Source: Sphingomonas sp. PP-CE-1G-424
GTDB lineage: Bacteria; Pseudomonadota; Alphaproteobacteria; Sphingomonadales; Sphingomonadaceae
Direction: 5' to 3'
NCBI RefSeq assembly: GCF_004341085.1
Contig: NZ_SLXW01000001.1
Coordinates: 1,054,001-1,118,000 of the forward strand
DNA length: 64,000 bases
The position numbers and the translations under genes are program-made. Position 1 is the stretch's first letter, and each line of letters begins with the position of its first letter. A model generated the notes under the pieces. The model was not told where the DNA came from, did no database searches, and worked only from the letters and a program-made list of their open reading frames with translations. Below are positions 15,855-23,798 of this stretch, one piece after another.

Positions 15855-16319
15855 TTAGAGCGCCGCCGCCAAAAGAGTCAGGATGCCGAGGCCGAGCGAC
15901 AGCGGCGCGCGCAACGCCATCCAGCCGGGCGGGGCTATGCCGGCGCAGACCAGCGCCCGGTCTATCAGCAGCGCGGCAATCAGGCTGATGCCGAGTACGA
16001 CCAGCGAGGGGCCGGGCCAGCGCAGGCCGACCATCCAGGGCCAGGCGGTGACCAGTGCGATCAGCGAAGGCGCGACGCTGGCGAACCAGAGCCAGCGCGG
16101 CGGCGAGTCGGTGCGTGCGGCGAGGCCCCACCAGAGACCGCCGAGGAAGCTCAGGATGATCGCGGCATAGGCGTAGGCGATCGCCAAGGCGGAAAACCGG
16201 CTTTGCGGATCGCCGCTAAGCAGCAACGCGACTGCCGCGAGTTGCGGGAGGAGGCCGCTCAGCCCGAGCACGCGCGCGATCGGCGGGATGCCGCCGGTCG
16301 CGGCGGGTCGCTTGGTCAT
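15855..16319 (-). CDS. DUF3429 integral membrane protein
   Basis: 154 residues from MTKRPAATGG, with five hydrophobic segments. LSGLLPQLAAVALLL, YAYAAIILSFLGGLWWGLA and the terminal LSLGLGILTLLAAAL are typical of the DUF3429 family (TMEM69-like). The function is unknown. The start chosen is 10 bp after the anti-sigma stop; a longer frame would run inside the anti-sigma gene. Its position directly behind the sigma/anti-sigma pair suggests co-transcription with them. Confidence 0.75.
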   Translation of the reverse strand: MTKRPAATGGIPPIARVLGLSGLLPQLAAVALLLSGDPQSRFSALAIAYAYAAIILSFLGGLWWGLAARTDSPPRWLWFASVAPSLIALVTAWPWMVGLRWPGPSLVVLGISLIAALLIDRALVCAGIAPPGWMALRAPLSLGLGILTLLAAAL

Positions 16320-16329
16320 CAGACGGGCA

Positions 16330-17052
16330 TTAGACGCGGGCGACCACGCCGGTGGCAACGACCGGGCCGGTCGGCAGGCCGGTCGGCGAGCCGCCGAGCG
16401 GCTCGACCGAGATCGCCAGCGTCGCGCCGGGGGTTATGCGACCGCGGTCGACGCCCTTGGGTGCCAGCGAGGTCGGGCGGCCCGAGAGCAGGCCGAGCGA
16501 ATGCGGCACGCCGTCGCCGCCGATCACCCAGAGCTGCGCGACGCGCGCGTCCGGAACGCCGGGGCCGGCCGCGACGCGGAGCGCGCCGTTTGCGGGATCG
16601 TACACTGCTGCAACCGGCGACTTCGCATCGCCGAGCATCGCGACGAGCACGCTGGTCGGCCGCGCGACCGGTATTGAGGGGGCGATCGGCTGCGAGACGG
16701 GCACGGTCGGCTCTGGGCGGACCATGACGAACAGCAACAGCGATGCGGCGATCGCGCTGGTGACGGCGGCGAGCGCCGGCCATGCGAAGCGGCTCGTTTG
16801 CGCAGGGGCTGGCGTGCCATCGAGACTGGCTTCGATCCGGGCTGCGAGATGCGGCGGCGCGGCGTGTTCGGGCCAAAGGTCGAACAGGACCGCCAGGCGT
16901 GATCGCCACCATTCGACCTGGGCGGCAAAACCGGGTTCCGCGAGCACGCGGCGCAGCGCTGCCCCGCGCTCTTCGCCTTCGAGCAGGCCGAGCGCGAGTT
17001 CGGCGGCGGCAACGTCCTCAGGCACGCCGGTATCGGTGGTCGGATCAACCAT
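16330..17052 (-). CDS. RskA-type anti-sigma factor
   Basis: 240 residues. The cytoplasmic N-terminal part (about 1-88) includes AELALGLLEGEER, the anti-sigma (ASD/zinc-finger-like) helices. One membrane helix follows (about 90-112, LAAVTSAIAASLLLFVMV), then a C-terminal extracytoplasmic RskA domain with AVYDPANGALRVAAG, AQLWVIGG and LAISVEPLGGSPTG. RskA family proteins sequester SigK-type sigma factors and release them after regulated proteolysis. It overlaps the upstream sigma gene by 8 bp. The inducing signal is unknown. Confidence 0.88.
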   Translation of the reverse strand: MVDPTTDTGVPEDVAAAELALGLLEGEERGAALRRVLAEPGFAAQVEWWRSRLAVLFDLWPEHAAPPHLAARIEASLDGTPAPAQTSRFAWPALAAVTSAIAASLLLFVMVRPEPTVPVSQPIAPSIPVARPTSVLVAMLGDAKSPVAAVYDPANGALRVAAGPGVPDARVAQLWVIGGDGVPHSLGLLSGRPTSLAPKGVDRGRITPGATLAISVEPLGGSPTGLPTGPVVATGVVARV

Positions 17053-17614
17053 CGAGGCAATCCTTCAGGCGCGCGAGGCCGCGGCGGACCCAGCTCTTCA
17101 TCGTGCCCAGCGGCACGGCGCGCTTGATCGCGAGTTCGGCGTAGGTGACGCCGTCGAAGAACGCGGTCCGGATCGCGTCGCGCTGCTGAGGTTCGAGACC
17201 GTCGAGGCACTCGATCAGTTCGCGCGACGATTCGCTCGCCAGCATCCCTGCCTCTGCACCCTCGCCGGGATCGGCGATGTCAGGCGCGTCGTCGAGCGGG
17301 CTCGTGCGGCGGACGCCCTGCGCGCGCTGCCAGTCGATGGCGCGGTTGCGCGCGATCGTCGCCAACCAGGTTATCGGGCTCGCGCGACCGGGTTCCCAGG
17401 CACCGGCGCGTTTCCAGATCGTGAGATAGACCTCGTGCAGCACATCCTCCGCGGCTTGGGCGTTGCCGCAGATACGGTGGGTGATGCCGAAAAGCTTCGC
17501 GCTGGTCAGCGAATAGAGTTCGCGAAACGCGTCGCGGTCCTCTTGCCCGGTGCGCAAGAGCACCTCGGAGAGATGCGCGCGCGCCGCGTCCGCGTTTGAA
17601 AAGGCCATGGTCAC
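17045..17614 (-). CDS. ECF sigma factor, SigK-like
   Basis: 189 residues. Region 2: DAFRELYSLTSAKLFGI and AEDVLHEVYLTIWKRA; a short linker; region 4: LEPQQRDAIRTAFFDGVTYAELA with the DNA-binding helix PLGTMKSWVRRGLARLK. Pairing with an RskA-type anti-sigma gene, overlapping by 8 bp, places it in the SigK/RskA group. The start is GTG at 17614 or ATG two codons later. It follows the lipoprotein gene by 10 bp, so a lipoprotein-sigma-anti-sigma-DUF3429 operon is likely. I could not identify its -35/-10 target with confidence. Confidence 0.92.
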   Translation of the reverse strand: MTMAFSNADAARAHLSEVLLRTGQEDRDAFRELYSLTSAKLFGITHRICGNAQAAEDVLHEVYLTIWKRAGAWEPGRASPITWLATIARNRAIDWQRAQGVRRTSPLDDAPDIADPGEGAEAGMLASESSRELIECLDGLEPQQRDAIRTAFFDGVTYAELAIKRAVPLGTMKSWVRRGLARLKDCLDG

Positions 17615-17624
17615 GATCCGGAAC

Positions 17625-18050
17625 CTAGCGGCTAAGTCGCTCGCGGCAATAGCCCTCGCCGGGCTTGACGGTCAGGCAGTCGGTTTTGCCGGAGAGATAT
17701 TTGAGCCCGGTCGCGTCGCCGTTGGTCGGGCGCAGCGTTTCGCGGATGCCTTTGCGATCGAACGCTATCGTGTCGCCGGTCGCGGTACCGTCGAACTTGC
17801 CCTTGTTGTCGAGGTCCCATTGCATCGTCAGTACATAGTGGCCGGGGGTGGCGGTGGGGGCGACGTCGAGGACCATGCCTTCGACGCCGATCCAGCGGCC
17901 GGTATAATTGGGTGCGGATTTGGTCTTGGGGGCGGAGACCTTGCGTTCGAGCGAGCCGGCGGACGTCATGTTGCCGTCGCTGCTGGTGTCGGGCGCAGGG
18001 CCCGAACAGGCGGTCAGCGCGACTGCGGCGAGCAAGGTGAGAGCTTTCAT
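17625..18050 (-). CDS. Putative lipoprotein in sigma-factor operon
   Basis: 141 residues starting MKALTLLAAVALTACSG: a lipoprotein signal peptide with lipobox LTAC (Cys near residue 15). The mature part has low-complexity PAPDTSSDGN, then a beta-rich domain (NYTGRWIGVEGMVLDV, GHYVLTMQWD, DTIAFDRKGI) with two cysteines near the end. No named family is recognised. AAGGAGA stands 7 bases before the ATG, which decides the start over an upstream ATG five codons earlier. First gene of the apparent sigma/anti-sigma operon; an envelope component controlled by, or sensed by, the sigma system is a reasonable guess. Confidence 0.72.
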   Translation of the reverse strand: MKALTLLAAVALTACSGPAPDTSSDGNMTSAGSLERKVSAPKTKSAPNYTGRWIGVEGMVLDVAPTATPGHYVLTMQWDLDNKGKFDGTATGDTIAFDRKGIRETLRPTNGDATGLKYLSGKTDCLTVKPGEGYCRERLSR

Positions 18051-18098
18051 CGATGTCTCCTTCACGGTTGGCGTTCAGCGCAGATGCCGACCTTAGCG

Positions 18099-18180
18099 CG
18101 TCATCCTGACGAAAGTCAGGACCCAGAGCCATGGGTGATGCGCTATGTTACCCTAGATCCTGACTTTCGTCAGGATGACG
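18099..18180. repeat. palindromic repeat, family C
   Basis: CGTCATCCTGACGAAAGTCA then GGACCCAGAG on the left; CTAGATCCTGACTTTCGTCA then GGATGACG on the right. It lies in the divergent region between the lipoprotein gene and rpiB. A second copy lies at 38.1 kb. Confidence 0.85.
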
Positions 18181-18265
18181 AAGCAGCCGCGAACAGGTGT
18201 GGCAAATCCGCGCTCGGGTCGGTATGGGGCTGGGCACCCGATCCCCCGTCACAGGAATACGCCAG

Positions 18266-18700
18266 GTGCGCATCGCCATCGCGTCCGATCACGCTGCCGT
18301 TTCGTTGAAAGCGGTGCTCGCCGCTTGGCTGCGCGAGGCGGGGCACGATGTGCTCGACCTCGGGCCCGAAGGCACCGCCAGCGTCGACTATCCGGACTAC
18401 GGGTTCAAGCTCGCGTCGGCGATCGCCGATGGTAGCGCGGACCGCGGCATCGCGTTGTGTGGCTCCGGGATCGGTATTTCGATCGCCGCCAATCGCAATC
18501 CCGCCTGCCGCTGTGCGCTCGTGTCCGAACCGCTGTCGGCGAGCCTTGCGCGCATCCACAACGACGCCAACGCCATCGCGATGGGCGCGCGCCTGATCGG
18601 CGAGGAAATGGCCAAGGCGTGCGTCGAAGCTTTCCTGTCCGCCGATTTCGCCGGCGGCCGTCATCAACTCCGTGTCGACAAGTTAAAGGTCCCCGCATGA
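18266..18700 (+). CDS. rpiB: Ribose-5-phosphate isomerase B
   Basis: 144 residues from GTG ([12 protein letters not shown]), preceded by AGGAA at 8 bases. RpiB motifs: [14 protein letters not shown], the active-site [28 protein letters not shown]. It interconverts ribose 5-phosphate and ribulose 5-phosphate in the pentose phosphate pathway. The family usually has an active-site Cys before GSGIG; it is present (LCGSGIG). The stop overlaps the glyA start (ATGA), so coupled translation is likely. Longer upstream starts read through a region without family similarity. Confidence 0.94.
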   Translation: MRIAIASDHAAVSLKAVLAAWLREAGHDVLDLGPEGTASVDYPDYGFKLASAIADGSADRGIALCGSGIGISIAANRNPACRCALVSEPLSASLARIHNDANAIAMGARLIGEEMAKACVEAFLSADFAGGRHQLRVDKLKVPA

Positions 18701-20007
18701 GCACTCAGCCCCGCGAACTCCACGACGTCCAGCCCGACGGCTTTTTCACGCGCGGCCTGGCCGATGCCGATGCCGCCGTGTTCGCCGGCGTCGAAGCCGA
18801 ACTGGAACGTGAGCAGACGCAGATCGAGCTGATCGCGTCGGAGAACATCGTCTCGAAGGCTGTACTCGAGGCGCAGGGTTCGGTGTTCACGAACAAATAC
18901 GCCGAGGGCTATCCGGGCAAGCGCTATTACCAGGGCTGCGCGCCGTCGGACACGGTCGAGACGCTGGCGATCGAGCGCGCCAAGCAGATCTTCGGCTGCG
19001 GGTTCGTCAATGTTCAGCCGCATTCGGGCGCGCAGGCGAACGGCGCGGTGATGCTGGCCCTGGTCAAGCCGGGCGACACGATCCTCGGCATGAGCCTCGA
19101 TGCGGGCGGTCACCTGACGCATGGCGCGAAGCCGGCGATGTCGGGCAAGTGGTTCAACGCGGTTCAGTACGGCGTCGACGCGACCACGCACCTGATCGAC
19201 TACGATCAGGTCGAGGCGCTGGCGGTCGAGCATCAGCCGAAATTGATCATCGCGGGTGGCTCGGCCTATCCCCGCGTCATCGACTTCGCGAAGTTCCGCG
19301 CGATCGCGGACAAGGTCGGCGCGTATTTCATGGTCGACATGGCGCATTTCGCCGGGATCGTCGCGGCGGGCCTGCACCCGACGCCGTTCGGCCATGCGCA
19401 TGTCGTGACGACCACCACGCACAAGACGCTGCGGGGCCCGCGCGGTGGCATGATCATGACCAACGACGAGGCGATCGCGAAGAAGATCAATTCGGCGGTG
19501 TTCCCGGGGCTTCAGGGCGGGCCGCTGATGCACGTGATCGCGGCGAAGGCGGTCGCGTTCGGCGAGGCGCTTCAGCCTGACTTCAAGAGCTACATCGCCG
19601 CGGTCGTCGAGAACGCGAAGGTTCTGGCGGCGACGCTCAAGGAACGCGGTTCGGACGTGGTCTCGGGCGGCACCGACACGCATCTCGCGCTGATCGACCT
19701 CACGCCACTGGGCATCACCGGGCGCGATGCGGACGAGGCGCTCGAGCGCGCGGGGATCACCTGCAACAAGAACGGCATCCCCAACGATCCGCTGCCGCCG
19801 GTCAAGACCAGCGGCATCCGCGTTGGCTCGCCCGCAGGTACGACGCGTGGCTTCGGCCCGGCGGAGTTCCGCGAGATCGGCAACATGGTCGCCGACGTGC
19901 TGGACGGCCTCGCGAAAAAGGGCGAGCATGGGGACCCGGAAGTCGAGGCGGACGTTCGGACGCGTGTTCGTGCACTGTGCGCGCGCTTCCCGATCTATCA
20001 AGGATAA
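18697..20007 (+). CDS. glyA: Serine hydroxymethyltransferase
   Basis: 436 residues. PLP lysine in [14 protein letters not shown]; other family blocks: [55 protein letters not shown]. It converts serine to glycine and transfers one carbon to tetrahydrofolate. AAAGG precedes the ATG, which overlaps the rpiB stop. The rpiB-glyA-(small ORF)-nrdR order is typical of sphingomonads and probably forms one transcript. Confidence 0.97.
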   Translation: MSTQPRELHDVQPDGFFTRGLADADAAVFAGVEAELEREQTQIELIASENIVSKAVLEAQGSVFTNKYAEGYPGKRYYQGCAPSDTVETLAIERAKQIFGCGFVNVQPHSGAQANGAVMLALVKPGDTILGMSLDAGGHLTHGAKPAMSGKWFNAVQYGVDATTHLIDYDQVEALAVEHQPKLIIAGGSAYPRVIDFAKFRAIADKVGAYFMVDMAHFAGIVAAGLHPTPFGHAHVVTTTTHKTLRGPRGGMIMTNDEAIAKKINSAVFPGLQGGPLMHVIAAKAVAFGEALQPDFKSYIAAVVENAKVLAATLKERGSDVVSGGTDTHLALIDLTPLGITGRDADEALERAGITCNKNGIPNDPLPPVKTSGIRVGSPAGTTRGFGPAEFREIGNMVADVLDGLAKKGEHGDPEVEADVRTRVRALCARFPIYQG

Positions 20008-20012
20008 GTAGC

Positions 20013-20192
20013 ATGTCGAAGTTCGACGACGTTCAGAACGACATCAAGGCAACGCCCGGCCTCGGCAAGAGCATGGCCAAGTGGAGCGCACTCGGCGCGG
20101 TCGTCGCGATCCCGGTGCCGATCGTCGGCCCGATCTTCGGCGCACTCGCGGGCGCGGGCTACGCGTACTACAAGGGCAAGAAGAAGGTCTGA
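20013..20192 (+). CDS. 59-residue glycine-rich membrane peptide
   Basis: Starts MSKFDDVQNDIKAT, with AAGGA eight bases upstream. The N-terminal half is an amphipathic charged helix; the second half is hydrophobic with regularly spaced glycines (GAVVAIPVPIVGPIFGALAG), then a basic tail KGKKKV. That pattern suits a membrane hairpin or inserted helix pair. It lies 5 bp after glyA and its stop directly abuts the nrdR start. No family recognised; no function can be assigned, but the strong ribosome-binding site and tight spacing argue that it is real. Confidence 0.72.
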   Translation: MSKFDDVQNDIKATPGLGKSMAKWSALGAVVAIPVPIVGPIFGALAGAGYAYYKGKKKV

Positions 20193-20657
20193 ATGCGCTG
20201 CCCCTTCTGCGGACATGAAGACAGCCAGGTGAAGGACAGCCGCCCCACCGAAGACGGGGCGGCGATCCGACGCCGGCGCCAGTGCGAAGGGTGTGCCGCG
20301 CGTTTCACGACGTTCGAGCGCATCCAGCTGCGCGAGCTGTTCGTGTTGAAGAGCGAGGGTCGGAGAGAGCCGTTCGATCGGGAGAAGCTGCTCAGGTCGT
20401 TGTCAATCGCGACGCGGAAGCGGGCGATCGAGGCGGGACGGATCGAGAAGCTGGTGAGCGGGATTCAGCGTCGGCTGGAGACGCTGGGCGAGAACGACGT
20501 GACGTCGAAGCGGATCGGCGAGATGGTGATGGACGGGCTCAAGGGGCTCGATTCGGTCGCGTATATCCGGTTTGCGAGCGTGTACCGGGACTTTAGCGAG
20601 GCTAAGGACTTCGAGGCTTTTGCCGGGAGTGTTGAGGAGGTTGGGCGGGCAGAGTGA
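20193..20657 (+). CDS. nrdR: Transcriptional repressor NrdR
   Basis: 154 residues. Zinc ribbon [17 protein letters not shown] with second pair in [16 protein letters not shown], then an ATP-cone ([18 protein letters not shown] through [15 protein letters not shown]). NrdR senses ATP/dATP and represses ribonucleotide reductase genes by binding NrdR boxes. The ATG immediately follows the stop of the 59-residue ORF. Length and domain order are standard. Confidence 0.96.
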   Translation: MRCPFCGHEDSQVKDSRPTEDGAAIRRRRQCEGCAARFTTFERIQLRELFVLKSEGRREPFDREKLLRSLSIATRKRAIEAGRIEKLVSGIQRRLETLGENDVTSKRIGEMVMDGLKGLDSVAYIRFASVYRDFSEAKDFEAFAGSVEEVGRAE

Positions 20658-20673
20658 TGTGCTCCCTTACCTG

Positions 20674-20842
20674 TCCTTCGATACGCGCTCTCGACTTCGC
20701 TCGATCGCTACTCGGGACGAACGGAATGGGGGTGAGTCCGCCCCTCATGATACGTCCGGTCGCCCATCTCCAGACCGGACCTTTCCCCACTCCCGTTCGT
20801 CCCGAGTAGACGTCGAGCTTGTCGAGACGACGTATCGAGGGA
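20674..20842. repeat. palindromic repeat, family E (full inverted pair)
   Basis: Left arm TCCTTCGATACGCG...CTACTCGGGACGAACGG; right arm CCCGTTCGTCCCGAGTAGAC...GTATCGAGGGA in inverted orientation. A central stretch of about 65 bp separates them. The right arm ends 12 bases before the start codon of the GIY-YIG reading frame. Confidence 0.85.
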
Positions 20843-20854
20843 TAAGCCCCAAAA

Positions 20855-21979
20855 ATGACATTCTGGGCCTATGTGGTGCGCTGCGCCGATGACAGTTATT
20901 ACACCGGACATACGGACGATCTGGAGCGCCGGATCGGCCAGCATAATCTCGGCGAGATCGCGGGGTACACGCAGACCCGGCGGCCGGTGACGCTGATGTG
21001 GAGCCAGGAATTTCCTTCGCGGCAGGAAGCGCTTGCGGCGGAGTTCCAGGTGAAGGATTGGTCAAGGAAGAAGAAGGAAGCGCTGTTCCGCGACGACTGG
21101 GCGGCGGTCTCGGCGGCGGCGCGGAAGCCTGAGCATTCTGAACCAGTCCCTCGATACGAGGTCTCAACAAGCTCGACCTCTACTCGGGACGAACGGGATG
21201 GGGAGGCCGAGCAGGCTGGTATGGGCGAGGAAGCGACGGTCGGCGCATCGACCCCACCTCCCGTAATCGTCCTGGTCCGCCCCCAACTCGGCGAAAACAT
21301 CGGCAAGGCCGCGCGCGCGATGCTGAACTTCGGGCTCACCGAAATGCGCCTCGTCTCCCCCAGAGACGGCTGGCCCAACCCCTCCGCCGGCCCCGCGGCC
21401 AGTGGCGCCGACATCGTGCTCCAGAACGCGAAGGTCTACGACAGCGTCGCTGCCGCCACCGCCGACTGCGCGCAGGTGTTCGCCACCACGGTGCGCAAGC
21501 GCGGCGTCACCAAACCCGTCGTCACCCCCGAGCAGGCCGCGACCGAAATCCACACAGCCCCCGGCCGCTCCGCAATCCTGTTCGGGCCAGAGCGCTCCGG
21601 CCTTGAAACCGACGACGTCGCGGTCGCGCGGACGATCATCACGGTGCCCATTAACCCCGAGTTCGGTTCGCTCAACCTCGCCCAGGCGGTGATCCTGGTC
21701 GCGTATGAATGGTCGAAAGGCCTGACCGCCGACCGCGAGCTGTCGCAGCCGTCGATCAACCCGATCATGCCGCCCGCACCGCAGGAGGAGCTAGACGGGA
21801 TGATCGGGCAGCTCGATGCGATGCTGATGGGGGCGGGGTTCTTCCACCTGCCCGACAAGATGCAGTCGACACGGCGAACGCTGCGGACGCTACTGACCAA
21901 GCCGGGCTGGTCGAGCCAGGAAATCCGGACTCTCCGCGGGGTGCTGTCGTCGCTGGCGGGAAAGAAGCCGCGGACCTGA
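20855..21979 (+). CDS. GIY-YIG nuclease domain fused to TrmJ-type RNA methyltransferase
   Basis: One 374-residue frame with two domains. Residues 1-95: GIY-YIG fold (FWAYVVRCADDSYYTGHTDD, RIGQHNLGEIAGYT, the family Arg and Glu region in FPSRQEALAAEFQVK). Residues ~98-115 are encoded by a family E repeat arm (PRYEVSTSSTSTRDER). Residues ~130-374: SPOUT methyltransferase of the TrmH/TrmJ group (VLVRPQLGENIGKAARAM, ILFGPERSGLE, INPEFGSLNLAQAVIL), which 2'-O-methylates tRNA near position 32. An in-frame ATG at 21221 would give a normal-length (252-residue) TrmJ, so the two domains may be made separately. Fusion at the protein level is therefore uncertain; both domain calls are firm. Confidence 0.85.
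   Translation: MTFWAYVVRCADDSYYTGHTDDLERRIGQHNLGEIAGYTQTRRPVTLMWSQEFPSRQEALAAEFQVKDWSRKKKEALFRDDWAAVSAAARKPEHSEPVPRYEVSTSSTSTRDERDGEAEQAGMGEEATVGASTPPPVIVLVRPQLGENIGKAARAMLNFGLTEMRLVSPRDGWPNPSAGPAASGADIVLQNAKVYDSVAAATADCAQVFATTVRKRGVTKPVVTPEQAATEIHTAPGRSAILFGPERSGLETDDVAVARTIITVPINPEFGSLNLAQAVILVAYEWSKGLTADRELSQPSINPIMPPAPQEELDGMIGQLDAMLMGAGFFHLPDKMQSTRRTLRTLLTKPGWSSQEIRTLRGVLSSLAGKKPRT
21148..21198. repeat. family E half-element inside a reading frame
   Basis: Single arm beginning TCCCTCGATACGAGGTCTCA and ending ACTCGGGACGAACGGG. It matches the reverse complement of the arm at 20792-20842 at 47 of 51 positions, so the GIY-YIG segment is bracketed by inverted copies. Confidence 0.85.
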
Positions 21980-22016
21980 TTTTCCGATCGGGCCGCTTCT
22001 TCCGTTCTCCCGCCTT

Positions 22017-22087
22017 CCGTTCGCCCTGAGCGAAGTCGAAGGGTGTGCCCCAAGCGAGGGTGCTTCGACTTCGCTCAGCACGAACGG
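22017..22087. repeat. palindromic repeat, family H
   Basis: CCGTTCGCCCTGAGCGAAGT then CGAAG on the left, inverted as CTTCGACTTCGCTCAGCACG then AACGG on the right. It lies between the convergent trmJ-type and chorismate mutase genes and could act as a terminator for either. Confidence 0.82.
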
Positions 22088-22095
22088 TAGTGGGG

Positions 22096-22416
22096 TTAGC
22101 GGCGGTCGAACGCCGCCAATTCATACGCGATCGAGGCTTCGACCAGCCTCTCCCAAAGGTCCGCAACCGCCGCGTCCGGCACGCCCAGCTTCGCCGCCTC
22201 GGCCCGCGCGTTGTCGATCACCTGCGTCTTCCGCGCCTCGTCGCGCACATGGCCCCGCGCAGGCTTGATCCGCGCGGCGGCGTCCATGTACGCGAACCGC
22301 CTGGCGAGCAGCGCGACCAGTTCGCGGTCGAGCGCGTCGACGCCTGCGCGAACCTCGATCATGGTCGTGCAGTCTGGGCCGGCCAGGGTGAAACCAGGAG
22401 GGAGGGAATTGGGCAT
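22096..22416 (-). CDS. Chorismate mutase, AroQ type
   Basis: 106 residues, all alpha-helical in pattern. AroQ features: RAGVDALDRELVALLARRFA, then KIxK-type region AARIKPARGHVRDEARKTQV and a C-terminal helix VADLWERLVEASIAYEL. Chorismate mutase converts chorismate to prephenate for Phe/Tyr synthesis. The short arginine-rich variant is also seen in PchB-type isochorismate pyruvate lyases, which I cannot exclude, but no siderophore genes are near. The start could also be the internal ATG at 22362 (MIEVRAGVDAL), closer to typical family N-termini. Confidence 0.85.
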   Translation of the reverse strand: MPNSLPPGFTLAGPDCTTMIEVRAGVDALDRELVALLARRFAYMDAAARIKPARGHVRDEARKTQVIDNARAEAAKLGVPDAAVADLWERLVEASIAYELAAFDRR

Positions 22417-22558
22417 GACGCGTCAATACCCCGGCCAGCTACGCTGTCCAGCATAGTGCATCGTCGACGTGCCGACCGGTGCATCATTCCGGTTGCGAAA
22501 TCCGGACGCGCGGGTCACCCTCTCGTCGCTACTCCACCCATGACGTTCGAGGTCCGCT

Positions 22559-22813
22559 ATGATCCTGATTTCGATGATCGCTGCCTTGGCGATGCAGGCT
22601 GTTCCTGCGGCTATCGTGGCAAAACCCGTCGTCGATGCCGACAAGAAGATCTGTCGCAACGAGACGACGACCGGCAGCATCATGGGCCACCGGGTCTGCC
22701 ATACGCGCGCGGAATGGGCGGCGATGGGCAGAACGGAGTCGGGCGGCCGCGACAATTTCCGTGATCAGACCACCAACCCGGGGCTACCCAGCCTGAGTGG
22801 ACGCGGCAGCTGA
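22559..22813 (+). CDS. Small secreted protein with a two-cysteine motif
   Basis: 84 residues: signal peptide (MILISMIAALAMQAVPAA), then DADKKICRNETTTGSIMGHR followed by VCHTRAEWAAM, and a polar disordered tail. The CR-x(n)-TGS-x(n)-C-x-T-x-x-EW pattern is one I recall from small sphingomonad secreted proteins of unknown function; the two cysteines may form a disulphide. No enzymatic motif. It precedes rpsD on the same strand with 183 bp between. Confidence 0.68.
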   Translation: MILISMIAALAMQAVPAAIVAKPVVDADKKICRNETTTGSIMGHRVCHTRAEWAAMGRTESGGRDNFRDQTTNPGLPSLSGRGS

Positions 22814-22826
22814 CGGGCTTGCCGAC

Positions 22827-22855
22827 TTGACCGGGCCGCGCGTTTCGGACATAGG
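22827..22855 (+). promoter_or_regulatory. candidate rpsD promoter
   Basis: TTGACC, a 17-bp spacer and CATAGG. The -35 fits the sigma-70-type consensus well, the -10 only partly. It would give an rpsD leader of about 135 nt, long enough for S4 autoregulation as in other bacteria. Suggestive only. Confidence 0.35.
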
Positions 22856-22996
22856 CCCGCGCTTCGCGACAGGCTCCGCACCCCGGTGAAGCGGATGCCC
22901 TGCCCCATGGATCTCGTCCACGGCCAGCAGGCGATACCGGGAATGATCCGCTCCAGCGATGGCGCGGGTTCGTCACAAGCTGCCAAGGACTTACTT

Positions 22997-23611
22997 ATGT
23001 CGAAGCGTCAAAGCGCGAAGTACAAACTCGATCGCCGTATGGGCGAGAACATCTGGGGTCGTCCCAAGTCGCCGGTCAACAAGCGCGAATACGGCCCGGG
23101 CCAGCACGGCCAGCGCCGTAAGGGCAAGGTCAGCGATTTCGGTATCCAGCTGCGCGCCAAGCAGAAGCTCAAGGGCTATTACGGCGACGTGACCGAGAAG
23201 CAGTTCCGTGCGTGCTACCATGAGGCTGCGCGTCTGAAGGGCGATACCTCGCAGAACCTGATCGGCCTGCTCGAGCAGCGCCTCGACATGATCGTCTACC
23301 GCGCCAAGTTCGCGCCGACGATCTTCGCGGCACGCCAGATCGTCTCGCACGGCCACATCCGCGTCAACGGCGTGAAGTGCAACATCGCCTCGCGTCGCTG
23401 CTTCGTCGGCGACGAGATCACGCTGGGCACCAAGGCGCAGGAAATGGCGCTGGTGATGGAAGCGCAGAGCCTCGCCGAGCGTGAGATCCCCGACTACGTC
23501 GCTCCAGACGGCGCCGCGAAGGTCACCTTCACGCGCGTCCCGACGCTCGACGAAGTGCCTTACCCGGTGAAGATGGAGCCGAACCTGGTCGTCGAATTTT
23601 ACTCGCGTTAA
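22997..23611 (+). CDS. rpsD: 30S ribosomal protein S4
   Basis: 204 residues, the normal length. [50 protein letters not shown] and the S4 RNA-binding domain ([28 protein letters not shown]) are conserved. S4 is a primary 16S rRNA-binding protein that nucleates 30S assembly and often represses its own operon. AAGGA precedes the ATG. The zinc-coordinating cysteines of some bacterial S4 proteins are absent at the N-terminus. Transcribed alone here and followed by a clear terminator. Confidence 0.97.
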   Translation: MSKRQSAKYKLDRRMGENIWGRPKSPVNKREYGPGQHGQRRKGKVSDFGIQLRAKQKLKGYYGDVTEKQFRACYHEAARLKGDTSQNLIGLLEQRLDMIVYRAKFAPTIFAARQIVSHGHIRVNGVKCNIASRRCFVGDEITLGTKAQEMALVMEAQSLAEREIPDYVAPDGAAKVTFTRVPTLDEVPYPVKMEPNLVVEFYSR

Positions 23612-23692
23612 GCCGAGAAAATTCGTCGACCGGCTGGCGTCGCTCAGGCGACGTCCGACGACGTGGCTTTGCCACGGCGCGGTTTGGAACAG

Positions 23693-23723
23693 AAAAGGGC
23701 GGTCCTGCGGGGCCGCCCTTTTT
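23693..23723 (+). terminator. Rho-independent terminator after rpsD
   Basis: AAAAGGGCGG pairs with CCGCCCTTTT (10 bp) around a 10-base loop and runs into TTTTTC. It is 82 bases downstream of the rpsD stop, after a smaller GTGGCTTTGCCAC hairpin. This is the clearest intrinsic terminator in the window. Confidence 0.85.
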
Positions 23724-23798
23724 CGTTGCTCCGTGTCGCTTCGTGGACATGCACGCCCAGCTTTGCCAGAACGCGCGCAAACTACCGAGGACACGACC

